Assembly (NCBI GenBank): GCA_033961575.1
Contig: CM066728.1
Span: 109,944,852 to 110,008,851 of the forward strand
Length of the DNA stretch: 64,000 bases
Direction of reading: 5' to 3'
Source: Aselliscus stoliczkanus
Taxonomy: Eukaryota; Chordata; Mammalia; Chiroptera; Hipposideridae
Shown here: positions 43,357-54,330 of the stretch, in pieces
Layout of the letters: each line of letters begins with the position of its first letter
Numbering within the stretch: the first letter of the stretch is position 1
Position numbers and translations under genes: made by a program
Notes under the pieces: generated by a model
Databases searched by the model: none
Told to the model about the DNA's origin: nothing
Seen by the model: the letters and a program-made list of their open reading frames with translations, nothing else

Positions 43357-46300
43357 CAAGTGTGCCCTAGGGTGTGTGATTGAATGTAGCTTTTGAAATT
43401 TCCTCCAGAATGCTGTGACTCAGCTCTTATTCCACAGGAAGGTTCCTGGCATGGCATCGCAGGCTGGGCAGGTAAAGTTAATGGTGTAGAAGTACGTGTG
43501 CTGTAGTGACACTGAGAACATGAGAGGGTCAACAAAGAACTTAAGCTTTTATTAAAACCTTGCAAGGTATGACATCAGAGAGCTTCCCTTCTAAATCATC
43601 TGGATGGGAGGGAGGAGGTGGGAAGAGTATATTCTCTTGGTTCAGACACCAGCTCCTCTCAGTCGCCCGTTCACGTGTCCCAGTGACAGCCCAGCCTTGC
43701 TCCATGCATGGTATTTCATGACACTGAATTCTAATTGCCCGATTTTCCAAATCACTCCTAGTCATTTCTAAAAAGCAGGCATTGTGTCTTATTCAGTGCT
43801 GTGTTTTGACTGCAGTGAAAACTACAGAATGGATAATCAATAAATATTGGCTGAAGTGAATTTAATTAAGAGGAGTGGAATGGATTGAGAAATTGAAAAC
43901 CTCGTGGGGAAAATTGGAAGAGAAACTTAATAGTGTTTTGTGTTCAACACAATAAATAATAAAGACATAAACTAAATGAAAACAATATTGGTGAGAGTCC
44001 ACTTTTAAAGAGTAAATACTCAGCATGTTCTATTTATTATTATCATTTATTTACTTTCTTAAAGTGCTCGGCAAATACTATCCCACTTGCTGTGTCTCTC
44101 TTCAAATGAAAATATCCACTTCTGTTTCCCACCCTTTTCTGTCTTCCATGGACTGAATTATAACATGGAAATGTCAATATTCAAATTCTTATGGATTGTG
44201 GAAAATAAAGAGGGATAAATGTATGTATACTAGAATGTTTCAAGGAGAGAGGAGATTTTGTTTGGGGAGTGAGATAAATAGATGACAGATATCAATAGGT
44301 ACATGATGTATGTCCTAGGAATCTACTTCCTACTTTGATGTTAGAGCAATTCAGGAGGGAAAGCTGCAACTTGGGGAGCTCCTGATAATGTATTACCAAG
44401 GGAATGAAATGAAACAGGAGAGGGTGACATTAGAGAATTGAAGTAGAAAGTGTCCGGTGAGGGGTGGGAATACATTAGCAAAAAAATCAGAGGTCACAAT
44501 CAGGTAAGACAGAATTTGCAGAGCTAACTGGAGTCAGGACAAGGTCAAAAATTTAGTGGAAAACAAGATCTAGGAACCATCCAAGGGGGAAGAACCTGCA
44601 GCAAGATGGAATTAACATTCTAATAACAGGAGATCGTCAGCGATGAGTGGAAGCCCCTTCTCCCCTACACACCATGCTGGCAAGGCCTGCTGTGAGGTAG
44701 GAATTCATGTTTGCAGCAATAAAAGTGAGTGAGCAGGTACCTGGGAATACCTGGTGAGGTGACAAGTTGGGGAGAAGTGACAGGTGCACCTGTGGAATAC
44801 CAGGAAGCAGGGGCCAATGCGGTGGGGTGAGAGGCTGTGCAAAACTCGTCTCAGAGACCTGCTCACAAGAAGAGGCTAAAACTCCATGTGATGACATTTT
44901 TAGAACTTTAATAAAGATCACAATAGCAACAACCAAAAGATTCCTGGGTGTATTTGAATGTAAGCATCAAAAAGACAGTTCACAAAGACAGAAAGCCAAA
45001 AGCAAGTAACAAAGTTCTTTGGCCAGACTTAAAATGAACATTGTAAGATAGACTTTTTTCAATGAAACATTTGGATGTTAAATTCCAACTCGTAGAGCAG
45101 AGGGAACTAAATGAGTATGGTAAAATACCCAGGTCACAGGTGCCTACAAGTATCTCTGAATAAGCAGGGAGGCGCTGAAATCCAAATTGTGTCAGCACTG
45201 TTTACAGGTTTGGCTCATGAACCCTTCATGGGGCATAGCGGGGATGGCTTGGCATGCGTTCCTACAGCTCCAGCAACACATGCCCAAGTAAATGCTTAAG
45301 GAGATGGACCTGAAAATATTTGACTTTCTTAGATGTCTACTCATTTTGAAATTAATGTGTGATAAATGAAAGCAATTTGTATTAATGCACATTCTGTCCA
45401 TGATTTATTTTTGTCAGCTCTTTCTGGAATTAAATGTTCTTAGCTAATTTGCCCTTGTAGCATGAGCATTTTAATAGGCAATTCCAAACCATGGAGGGGG
45501 GAAACCAGGTCTATTTTAATAGTCAACCTTTGCCCAGGGAAATGCAGCATGGTGTCATTTGCATAGCTGAAATCAGGGCCTTGAAGCCCTGTCCCCTGGG
45601 CCCCTCCTTCCTCTCTGTATTGTGAAGGTACTCAGGCATTGGGGCTGATTCTGGCTGAGGCAACCCAGGGAACAAATGTTTTTCTTTTCAGTATGCAGTG
45701 TTGATTGACAAGTGACAATTCTTCAGGCTTGCTGCTGGTCACTTGATAACATTATCTCCGGGTATGGTGCAGAAGTGGGGATTTTGTAATATCCGTGCTT
45801 TTATCCCACTGTGGGGATCTTTTTTATTATTCTGAACTTCATAGTTGAGTCAGAGATAGCATCTTAGTTTAATTTTGTACTTCATTTGAAGAGCATCTAT
45901 TAAATAAATTTGAAGTAGAAATAATATTTCAAGCAAATACTCAAAGTGCTTAGATCAAAAACAGTGTTTTCAAGCACCTTCAAGGGTCTGGAAGAATCTA
46001 TTTGCTTGTAAACGCTCGGCATACTATTGGAAATTGCTTGTTTCTTTATGAAGAACTTTTCTTATGAACCCCTCTTAGATCAATTGTTTCAAGTGTGGTT
46101 TTGTTTATTATTTGCATATGTGGAAGTAACAGATATGGTTTCTTAAGGATTTTCCATAATTTGGGAGCCCCGCTGTAGCCGTGTGGGGCCTCAATGTTCC
46201 TACATGTGGGCCCCATCTTGGGCTCCCTCACAGCATGGCAACAGAATTGCAAGAGGAGTCCAAGAGGGCAAGTCACGGTGAGTCAGTGCTTATTAAGCAC

Positions 46301-46492
46301 CTCTTGCCTCAACCTCGATGAAGAAGTGTCCCTGGCCATCTGCAGTCAGGCAGCAATACCCAGAGTCAGTGTGGGAGGGGCTGCACAGACTGAACACTAG
46401 GTGGTGTGGCAATTGGAGCCTCTCAACATATCCTCTACCAGACGTGTGTATTGAAGGACTCAAAGGAAAACATTTTGTTTTGTTTGATTTTT
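43357..46492. other. Unique sequence
   Basis: About 3.1 kb with no confident repeat, RNA gene or coding exon. AT-rich between 43,780 and 44,560. Confidence 0.4.
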
Positions 46493-46798
46493 AAAAAAAG
46501 TTTTATTAAATGTATTGGGTGACGTTGGTTAGTAAAACACTATGGGTTTCAAGTGTACACTTCTGTAATACATCATCTGGTTATCACATTGTGTGCTCAC
46601 CACCCAGAGTCAGCTCTCCCTCCATCACCATAGCTTTGACCCCCTTTTCCCGGTTCTGCTACCCCCTCCCCCCTTACCCTCTTGCAACCACTAAACTCTT
46701 GTCTGTGTCTATGAGCTTTTGTTTGTTTGTTTGTCTTGTTCCTTTATTGCTTTTAGGTTTATATCCCACAGATGAGTGAAATCATATGATTCTCGACT
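46493..46798 (-). mobile_element. L1 3' end, antisense
   Basis: Begins TTTTAAAAAAAGTTTTATT (tail) and TGTATTGGGTGACGTTGG, then CACATTGTGTGCTCACCACC, CCCTCCATCACCATAGC, TCTTGCAACCACTAAACTC and CAGATGAGTGAAATCATATG. On the minus strand it is a 5'-truncated L1 3' UTR of the same subfamily as 36068-36222. Confidence 0.85.
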
Positions 46799-47337
46799 TT
46801 TTTAGGACCTCACACAGATCAAAGGACCAACAGATCTGTGCACGATGGAGAAATAACTTTGGGTAGATCATTAGGGAGGAAACTTATAATAACAGATAAG
46901 AAAACTGAACTCAAAGAGCCTTGTAGACTCAGGACCTCATCACAACAAAATGGATGAGTTAGACCACAGGCTAGGGTCTAGGTCTTCCTATTAGTCTGTT
47001 ATTCCAAACAAATGTGAAACAGAAGTCAAATGTGCAAACATTTCCTTAAGGCATTACTAAATGTTACTTGGCTGAACATATAAGGGAAACAAAAAGCTTA
47101 TACTTTCAGCACAAGAGACATAAATTAATTCAAAATTTTAAAGATCGGCATCTTAGAAAAAAGATTTGTATCAGTATACCTAAACACAAAAGTATAATAT
47201 CCATTTCAATGTAGTTTTCAATATAGTTTTATCCTGTCGTGTTTTACTTAAGAAAAAAAGTCCTTGAGACAACCCCATGTTTGTGAAAGTATTTTCTGAT
47301 GCAAATGTACTTGAGGCTATTTCTCAGACACCAGACA
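46799..47337. other. Unique sequence
   Basis: Nothing recognised. Confidence 0.4.
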
Positions 47338-47373
47338 TCACCACCGCCACCCCCACCCCCCCACCCACCCCCG
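47338..47373 (+). repeat. C-rich low-complexity tract
   Basis: Runs of C separated by A (CCACCCCC...). The minus strand has four or more G-runs of three or longer and could form a G-quadruplex. Confidence 0.85.
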
Positions 47374-47379
47374 CAAGAA

Positions 47380-47740
47380 GGCATGAAAACCTCAGGCCTG
47401 TGCACCTGCACCCTCTGCCTGGATGGCCTTCCCCCCAGGTGGCCACATAGCTTGTTCCTCACTTCTTCTCAGGAAGTGGCCACCTTATTAAAATTATAGC
47501 CTTGTCTCAGTGCTTTCCATTCCCCTTCCCTGCTTTACCTTCTCCTTTGCACTTGTCATGATAACATAATATATATTCTGTTAATCTTGTTTGTTCTCTG
47601 TCTCACACCACTGCAGCAGAAGGTCAGCGTGAGCAGAAACATTGATCTATTTTGTCCTTTGTCATATTTTCAGCACCTTGAACAGTACCTGACATGTAGT
47701 AAGTATTCAACCAATATTTGTTTCAATGAATAAATCTGAA
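47380..47740 (+). mobile_element. L2 LINE 3' fragment
   Basis: Contains, in L2 order: CTCAGGCCTGTGCACCTGCA, CCCTCTGCCTGGATGGCCTTC, TTCCTCACTTCTTCTCAGG, CTGCTTTACCTTCTCCTTTGC, CACTTGTCATGATAACATAAT, CTGTCTCACACCACTGC and CAGTACCTGACATGTAGTAAG followed by TATTCAACCAATATTTG. Ancient and inactive. Confidence 0.85.
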
Positions 47741-47744
47741 AAGA

Positions 47745-47885
47745 GCACTGGCTTTAGAATACAACAGACTGGGTTTGACTCTGTTTTCCTCTACTTGCTG
47801 CCTCTGTGACTCAGATACATCATTTAGCCAAGCTCTCTGAGCCTCCATGTTCTCATCTATAAAATGGGCTCATAAAACCCACCTC
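47745..47885 (+). mobile_element. MIR SINE
   Basis: AGAGCACTGGCTTTAGAATAC, AGACTGGGTTTGACTCTG, TACTTGCTGCCTCTGTGACTC, AGCTCTCTGAGCCTCCATG and CATCTATAAAATGGGCTC match MIR in order (5' tRNA-like part plus core). Confidence 0.85.
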
Positions 47886-48477
47886 CCCATTTTGTAAAGA
47901 GGAAAAATGAGGAGGAAATATATGTCCACATGGGTAGTAGGTCTGCAATAAACATCAGTTGTTCTCCTCTCCCAAAAGGCCTTACCTGACTTAGACATTT
48001 CCATCAACAAGTCTAACACATACCAATAAAGGTCCAGAGAAACTGATGTTAAAAAATGGACTGAAAAGTGAAAGCTCCACAAATGAGCAAGGAGTGTATT
48101 ACATGCCCAGGATGACCTCAGTGGTAGAGGCCACACAGAATGATGTTCTGCCTGCCACAGGTACTGGTCCATCCCCTCAACAAAGAAAAGACATGAAATC
48201 CTAAGGATTCGGCTTTGTTGGAAATGACCATTCTTTGAGAGGTTACCATGCAAACACATGCAATGGAAGTGACTAAACAGCGGCAGCCAAAGGCAGGGTT
48301 CTTGAACTTTAGTGCTGCCCTGCTTCTCTGAGGGTCCTGATGCCATCTTTTATTGCATTATTCTCTCTGATGCAGTCAGCTTCTCCCTTTCCAGTTTCCT
48401 CTGCTGTATAATAATTAATCAAGAGGTGACACTGTCTAATTCCTGGGGAGGACTATGCAGTTAAGGTGGAAAGATCC
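47886..48477. other. Unique sequence
   Basis: No repeat recognised. A 158-codon minus-strand frame (47870-48346) has no known domain and overlaps the MIR end. Confidence 0.4.
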
Positions 48478-48659
48478 TCTATTCTGACTTCCAAGTTTCC
48501 TGTGGGTTACTGCTTTGGGATCCCACATACATTGTTGGGTTAGATTTGCTAAAAGTTTCTTTAGAATGCTTGCTAACTATGTTCATGTAGTTTTCTCTTC
48601 TTGTAACAGCTCTGTCTGGTTTTGGTATCAGGATAATGCTGATCTCATAGAATGACCTG

Positions 48660-48750
48660 GAGTGAGGTGGCAAATTGGGGGAAGAGGGTTGTCACTTTGA
48701 GGGGTAAAACGTATAACTGATGCACTGTGTTGTACACCTGAAACTAATTA

Positions 48751-48793
<43 letters not shown>

Positions 48794-48804
48794 ACAACAA
48801 AAAA
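48660..48804 (+). mobile_element. Young 5'-truncated L1 3' end
   Basis: A 145-bp insertion: GTGGCAAATTGGGGGAAGAGG, GGTTGTCACTTTGAGGGGTA, GCACTGTGTTGTACACCTGA, then (TAAA)n and an A-rich end. It is flanked by a perfect 11-bp target duplication, AGAATGACCTG (48649-48659 and 48805-48815). It shares its terminus with the L1 at 25263-28447 and split the older inverted L1 segment. Confidence 0.92.
48749..48793 (+). repeat. (TAAA)n microsatellite
   Basis: About eleven TAAA units in the tail of the young L1 3' end. Confidence 0.95.
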
Positions 48805-48835
48805 AGAATGACCTGAGAAATAGTCTCTCCTAAAA

Positions 48836-49630
48836 TATTTAACAGACACTTCCCCAAAAGGATGCTCAGCACCATTAATCATTACAGATATGCAAATAAA
48901 TTAAAGTCACAATAAAATACCAATACACTTATGGTAACATTGAAAAAGATTGACGACACCAAGTGTCGGCAAGGATGTGGAGCAACTGGAACTTTCACTC
49001 ACTGCTATTAGAAATGCAAAATGTTACAACCACTTTGGAAACAAATGTGGCAGCTTCTTCAAAGGTGTAATACAACTACCATTTGACTCCCATATGCATT
49101 TACCCCAGAGAGTTGAGAAACACAGATTGGTACACAAATATTGATGCTAGTTTCTTGTTTAATTAAGAAAAATTGGAAACAACTCAAATGCCCATCAACA
49201 GGAGGCTGTATAAACACATTTGTACATCCATATAATGAAGTGCTACTGAGCAATAAAAAGGAGTGACCTATTGATACACAACATAATTTGGAATAATCTT
49301 GAAATATTTATGCTGAGTTGAAAAAAAGGTAGACAAAACAGGTACGCTTACTGTATGTAATTCCATTTATATAAAATTGTAAAAAATGCAAATTGATTTA
49401 AAGTGACAGACAGCAGGCAATTGGCAGCCTAGTTATGGGAGGCGGGGCAGAGGCAGGGAGGGAGGGAGAGATTGCTAAAGGAAATGAGGAAATTTAGCCA
49501 CGATAGATCTGCTCATTATCTTGATTGTGGTCAAAGTCTTACAAGTGTAATCATGTGTCAAAACTTTTTCAAATTGTACACTTTAACTATATGCGGTATA
49601 ATGAATGTCAATAATATCCTATAAAGCTGT
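48836..49630 (+). mobile_element. Old L1 ORF2 end and 3' UTR, sense
   Basis: TATTTAACAGACACTTCCCC, AAAAGGATGCTCAGCACC, GGTAACATTGAAAAAGATTG, GGCAAGGATGTGGAGCAACTG, ACCACTTTGGAAACAAATG, CTACTGAGCAATAAAAAGGAG, TACTGTATGTAATTCCATTTA, CTTGATTGTGGTCAAAGTC and CACTTTAACTATATGCGG follow L1 order. Probably the 3' half of the same insertion as the inverted segment at 48478-48835. Confidence 0.85.
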
Positions 49631-49639
49631 TAAACATAA

Positions 49640-50160
49640 CTAAGCATTGTACCAAAAGAAAGACATTTAATTTTGTATGATATCTATTATTCGTTACTGA
49701 CCCAATTTAATATGTTCTTATTGTAGACTTGGGAAAAATTAATCAAGTGCAAGGAATGAAATGAAAATAACCAATCATTAAACTACTCTGAAATAACCAT
49801 CTTTTTATTTTCTGTCTTTGGTTGTATATACGTTTTCCCTACAAATTTCATATTGTAAGGTAAATACTGTTATGTAACCTTCTCTTCTAACTTAATAAAC
49901 TAAGCCAAGCATTTCACCACATCATTAAGCCTTCTCCGACAATGCAGATTTTAATGAGTTCATAATGTACTGCTGTTTATTAAACCAGTGTCTAGGTAGA
50001 TCTATAAGTTTTTCCTAATTTCTGCTTTTAAAAATACTACAATAATTGTATTTGTATATACAATTTGAAACATTCCTAATTATTTTCTAGCATAAATACT
50101 TAAAAATTTATTTCATGTTTTGAAAAAATAATTCCTTAGTCAAAGTATGCATAATGTTCT
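49640..50160 (-). mobile_element. Possible old LINE, antisense
   Basis: TATTTTCTGTCTTTGGTTGTA, GTTCATAATGTACTGC, TGTTTATTAAACCAGTG, GTTTTTCCTAATTTCTGC and AAAATACTACAATAATTG resemble antisense old L1/L2 3' text ('gtttccagtttttcactattacaaataa'). Strongly degraded. Confidence 0.4.
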
Positions 50161-50257
50161 ACGTCCTTTTGTCCGTGGTGTCAAATTTCAGGAGGGCTTA
50201 TTTTTAACAACGTTGCACTTATGTTTATTAAAAATCAATATATATACACATTGATTT

Positions 50258-50260
<3 letters not shown>

Positions 50261-50306
<46 letters not shown>
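50261..50306 (+). repeat. (AC)n microsatellite
   Basis: Twenty-three uninterrupted AC units, directly beside the MITE that follows. Confidence 0.97.
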
Positions 50307-50307
<1 letters not shown>

Positions 50308-50308
<1 letters not shown>

Positions 50309-50433
50309 GGGTTGCCAAAAAATGTACACACATGGCTTGCATTCATCTTTTGTTATTGGTATATATTGAGTATTTCAATTTTAATACAGTGTTTTCCTTT
50401 CCTAAAATGTATATACATTTTTTGGTACCCTTT
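50308..50433. mobile_element. Mariner-type MITE, imperfect
   Basis: Left arm GGGGTTGCCAAAAAATGTAC (50308 on) pairs with AAGGGTACCAAAAAATGTAT read on the minus strand from the right end. The arms are about 28 bp with a few mismatches and about 125 bp end to end. The terminal GGGT.CCAAAAAATGTA sequence is typical of Tc1/mariner-type ends. TA target duplication is not clear, as the left edge merges into the (AC)n array and the right into a TA-rich run. Confidence 0.6.
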
Positions 50434-53407
50434 GTATATATATATATTCAGTAACATATACATCCAGGAAAATACAAAAATCCATTTCTGACAAAAGAAA
50501 GTAAAATAGTTGATTTAGGTTCAGTGGGGATCAATTTAATTATTTAGTGAAAATCCAGATAGTATGTTAGAAAATCAACTATTTGTAAAAGCTGCTTACC
50601 GTAGACCTACATTTCAAGAAATGGTTTCAATATCTATTTGTTCTTGTCACTTCTTTTATTGCTGTAAGACCCTCAAAAGGCTCACACTCTTAGTATGGCT
50701 TTCATTAAAGGTGCGTACTGACCAGGGACAGGGACACAACTTCATTTCCTTAGTCACTGTGACTTCCTTAGGACGGGGAGAAAGTGATAATTGATCCTGA
50801 TGGGGAGCACACAGAGAAACAGCCTGGAGCCCTGAAATAAATTAGCGTCAAGGCCACAGGCTGAGGTGCTAATTGACTCAGGGCTATTTCTTCTAAACTT
50901 GATCCCTGAGTTTACCTGACTTCATCGTGGAGACTCAGATTTCCCTCAAGTGGAGGCCCCTCTTCCAAGGAGCATGCAGAGATGTCCCATCACTGCTCTC
51001 TTCTCCTTAAAGAGCGACATCCATATTTAATTTGCTGCTTTTGTTTGATCTGCCCAAAGGCAGATGGAGGGGAGGTGTGCAGGAGACAAGCAGGGCAAGT
51101 AAGCGTGGGTCTGAGAGAGACACCTGTTGTCAGTGCTCTGGCCTTCTAGAAGATGCCATACCCTCATAGGAGCCTGAAAGGAGAGGACTTCAGGAGTCCC
51201 CCATCCAGTGGCATCCTGGACACAGCCTGCACAATGGGTCCCCCTAGTGACATAGCTTGCTGGGCTGCCAATTCCTGTCCCAAAGAGGTTGCCCACCAGG
51301 CCCTCCTAATGACCTAAGAGCCTTCACCAAGCTCAGCTGCTGTCCGGGGCCACGCCTGCAGAATCTGGGCTGCACACAGGCTTGGTCCCGCGTGCATGGG
51401 CGCAGCCGATAGTCCGAAAGGTGACCAGAAATGATGTCCGTGCCCACTTGTGCATGCCACGTGATCCAATTTGTACCTGGTCCCTCCCTGCAGCTGATGG
51501 CTATGATGGAAGGCAGGAAGCTCTGAGGAGGGGAAGGTACAGAAGGTCCTTTATGGGGCAAAATGTAAGCAGTTTTCCAAAGTTAACCGGGGGTGACAGG
51601 AGACGTTTGCTGTGTCCTGGAGCAAAGCTGAGTGCCGATTTGGGGAAGGCTCTAGGTGGGGTCCTGGGGATGATCCAAGCGCATGATCCCAATCTTCTGT
51701 GCCATCGAGGGTGCCCTTGGAAGAGTCAGCACACCCTGCAGGAAGGCTCTGTCACTGGTCCTGTGCAGGGAACAAGGCATTAACCCTCAGGGCTGTGCCT
51801 TAATCAGAGAGCGCCTTATTTCTTTGCAGCAGCAGAAGAGAAAGCCACCTCTGCCTTTTCCCCTGGTGAGGCTGGAAGGTGCATTGAAGGCATCTCCCAG
51901 GTAGAGATGTTAGACCTACTGCACATGTAGATTTTATCTCCCAGGAACAATGCTTCACCAATGTTGGTGCAGGGGTGTGCGTTGTGTTCCCCGTTCTCTG
52001 AATCCCCATGGGGATGCAGACACAAGATGCTGGGCGCAATTAGGCTGAAGAAAGCAGCCCGCGTCACCCCTTCCCCTCCAGCTGTGCGTTTAGCCTTTAT
52101 ATTGAGCACTCAGAAAGGGCTGTGATTTTTGTTTTTGAGGAGGGAGGGGAATCATTCTGCTCTGGTTGAGTTCATTTAACTACTTTATCTGAATCTTTTA
52201 TTGAAGGTGAACTAGACTGGATATTTATGCAACTGAAATAGCCCTGAATCAGGTTTTTCTAAATTTACCCTTGAGAAGTTGTACAGAAATTCCACGCAGC
52301 ATTCTGGAAACTTCCCATTGTATGAGCTATGCCATTATAACATAAGCTGATTTGAGAGGAAGCCCAAAGCAGCAGTAGAGAAAGGCCTTATGTCTGAAAA
52401 GATAGTAAGAGAAGAGGTATTGGGTAATTTAAGCAGCAAACTTCCTGACTGTATTTACGCTGTGGGATCAAAAGCTTAGACACATTTACATGGGACAAAG
52501 CAGGGAAGAGGGCTGCCCAGGCAGGTGTGCTCTGCCCTCGCTGACTTTCTGGAAACCCTGTTTCCTTTGCTCGGGCAAATGCAAGTTAAATTGCTTGGGT
52601 CTGGACTGGAGCACAGGGGCAACCAGAGGGTTGAGAGGGTCACATCACTCACAGCGCTTTCAGCCCAGGATGGTTGTCACGATGGCCGCCAAAGCTCTCG
52701 CTCAGAGACTTTAGGGACAAGCCAATTTCAGATCACCAATTTGCTTTTTCCTCCCTTCCAGTGGAAAGTTGATTGAACAGTTGCACATTCAATGAACAGG
52801 CAGTTCAGAGTACACTGGTTAAAAATAATTAGGAACCTGACCTTATTTCTATCATCCTGCAGTTCCTCATACATTCGAACACTTCACAAGCTGTAATGAG
52901 GCTTCATTTTCTTCATCAGTGGGGACAAGGAGAAGGTGAGACATTTGCAAATAGATCTGAACAAATCCATTGTCTCTATTGTAAAGTACACCTCGGGTAG
53001 ATGCAAAGAAATATCTCAGTGCATTTCGCTGCAGGGGCTGCCTGGGCCACCCCAACCCATTCCCCAGGACTGGAGGCCCCCTATTTCCAGTGGGCTGAAG
53101 CCCCTCCCTACACAGCCTGGACACTATGCAGGCTTGACTCATCCTCTGCTATGCTGTGCCTGTCAGATGACCCTCCCCGACCCAAAAGTGAATACAGTCT
53201 CTCTTGTGCACAACAGAAGCGAGTCCTAGGGAGACCCAGGATCTCCTCCTAGAGCCCCGTGTTGCTAGTAACATCCTGGTGTGCATTCCTCCCTCTCCCA
53301 TGTCTGTAAGTCCTTAAATAGCCCTCTGTCCTTTACCCATTACTAATGATCCTATGAAACTGGAACTCAAGTCTTAATTATTCATTGCCACTTATTGAGT
53401 AATATTT
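50434..53407. other. Mostly unique sequence
   Basis: A short (TA)n patch at 50434-50450 follows the MITE. From there to 53,407 I recognise no repeat family and no gene. Frames of 60-133 codons at 51,000-52,100 lack known domains and lie in moderately GC-rich DNA. Confidence 0.4.
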
Positions 53408-53419
53408 TATTTTCCTTAT

Positions 53420-53547
53420 CCGTTTTTTTGTTTGTTTGTTTGTTTTGTTTTTTGAGGGCAGTATCACTGGCCCTCATATGTGGGATCCGAACCAGGGCTG
53501 CTGGCTTCCCAAGCCAGCGCTTAACCACCACGTCACTCGGCCGGCCC
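53420..53547 (-). mobile_element. tRNA-derived short SINE, copy 3
   Basis: Antisense. Tail (TTTG)n, then GAGGGCAGTATCACTGGCCC, GGATCCGAACCAGGGC and TTCCCAAGCCAGCGCTTAACC, ending CACTCGGCCGGCC. Perfect 12-bp target duplication TATTTTCCTTAT (53408-53419 and 53548-53559). Confidence 0.92.
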
Positions 53548-53779
53548 TATTTTCCTTATTCTTAATAAAACTTATTTACACTTCTGTAGTTCGAGTTCTT
53601 AGAGAAAACATCTCACATAACATTAAGTAGCTCTCAACTTGTATTTGTGAAACCAATAGTCGACAGTAAAAATGTGTAGTTATTAGACCCTAGAGCCTAG
53701 AGATGTAGGTACCGGCTTTAGCTAAATATTTCAATTGCTTTGGTCACCACTTACCTTCCAGTCAAAGATTAAGAAAGTG

Positions 53780-54330
53780 AGTTAGTCGTGTCCCAGAGGC
53801 CTGCCTGCAAAGCAAGCTCCAGGAAAAGTGTTTAAAAGAGCACTTTGCCTGAGATACTGGAGAGATGTAGCTAGCTAAGCATAAAGCAACAATGGCTTAA
53901 AGAATAGCAGTGCTCACAAGATGTTTGGTTTCTGCCTTTTGCTTTACAGATAATGTCAGTGACGCACAATCATGAGACGTTTTAGAGTCTTGGTTCCTCA
54001 ACGCAGGTAGCTCACCTGACCACAGTTATGAAGGCTGCAGACAAGATGATGTCAGGAACTAAATTAATCAGGCTGAGGAGAACCACTGATGCTCACGCGA
54101 GAACTAACCCATCAGCTTCGCCCGTGACCCCTAACCCCTACCCCTCAATCTTTGCTTTTAAAGCCCCTGATTGAAAACCATCCGGGAGTCTGGGTTTTGA
54201 GTGCTAACTTCCTGTTCTGCTGGCTCGGTGCCCTGTCAGTAAACAGGTTTAATCTCTCCACGGCAAAGCTCAGCGTCCAGTGTTTGGCTCTGCTGGGCGT
54301 CAGGTGGGCAGATTGTCTTCGGCTTGGTCA
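53780..54330 (+). mobile_element. ERV-like solo LTR
   Basis: The right part is LTR-like. It has CTTCGCCCGTGACCCCTAAC, a TATA-like CTTTGCTTTTAAAGCCCC near 54151-54168 and AACCATCCGGGAGTCTGGG. Then come GGCTCGGTGCCCTGTCAGTA with AGTAAA as polyadenylation-like signal, and CAGTGTTTGGCTCTGCTGGG. The word order is that of class I (gamma-type) endogenous retroviral LTRs. The left limit and a target duplication were not found; the likely start is near GTGTCCCAGAGGCCTGCCTG. No internal viral genes follow. Confidence 0.6.

Larger units (their letters stand above)
48478..48835 (-). mobile_element. Old L1 ORF2 segment, inverted
   Basis: Minus strand encodes SIILIPKPD followed by TRRENYMNI, L1 reverse transcriptase words (finger region). 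On the plus strand: GTAGTTTTCTCTTCTTG, GTCTGGTTTTGGTATCAGG, ATAATGCTGATCTCATAG. It continues after a younger insertion with GAGAAATAGTCTCTCC. It is joined at about 48835 to sense-oriented 3' L1 sequence, the layout of a 5' inversion. Confidence 0.85.

Noticed and set aside
54118..54150. Telomere-like repeat (CCCTAA-type words near 54125-54145)
   Set aside because: Only two imperfect units, explained as part of the LTR-like sequence.
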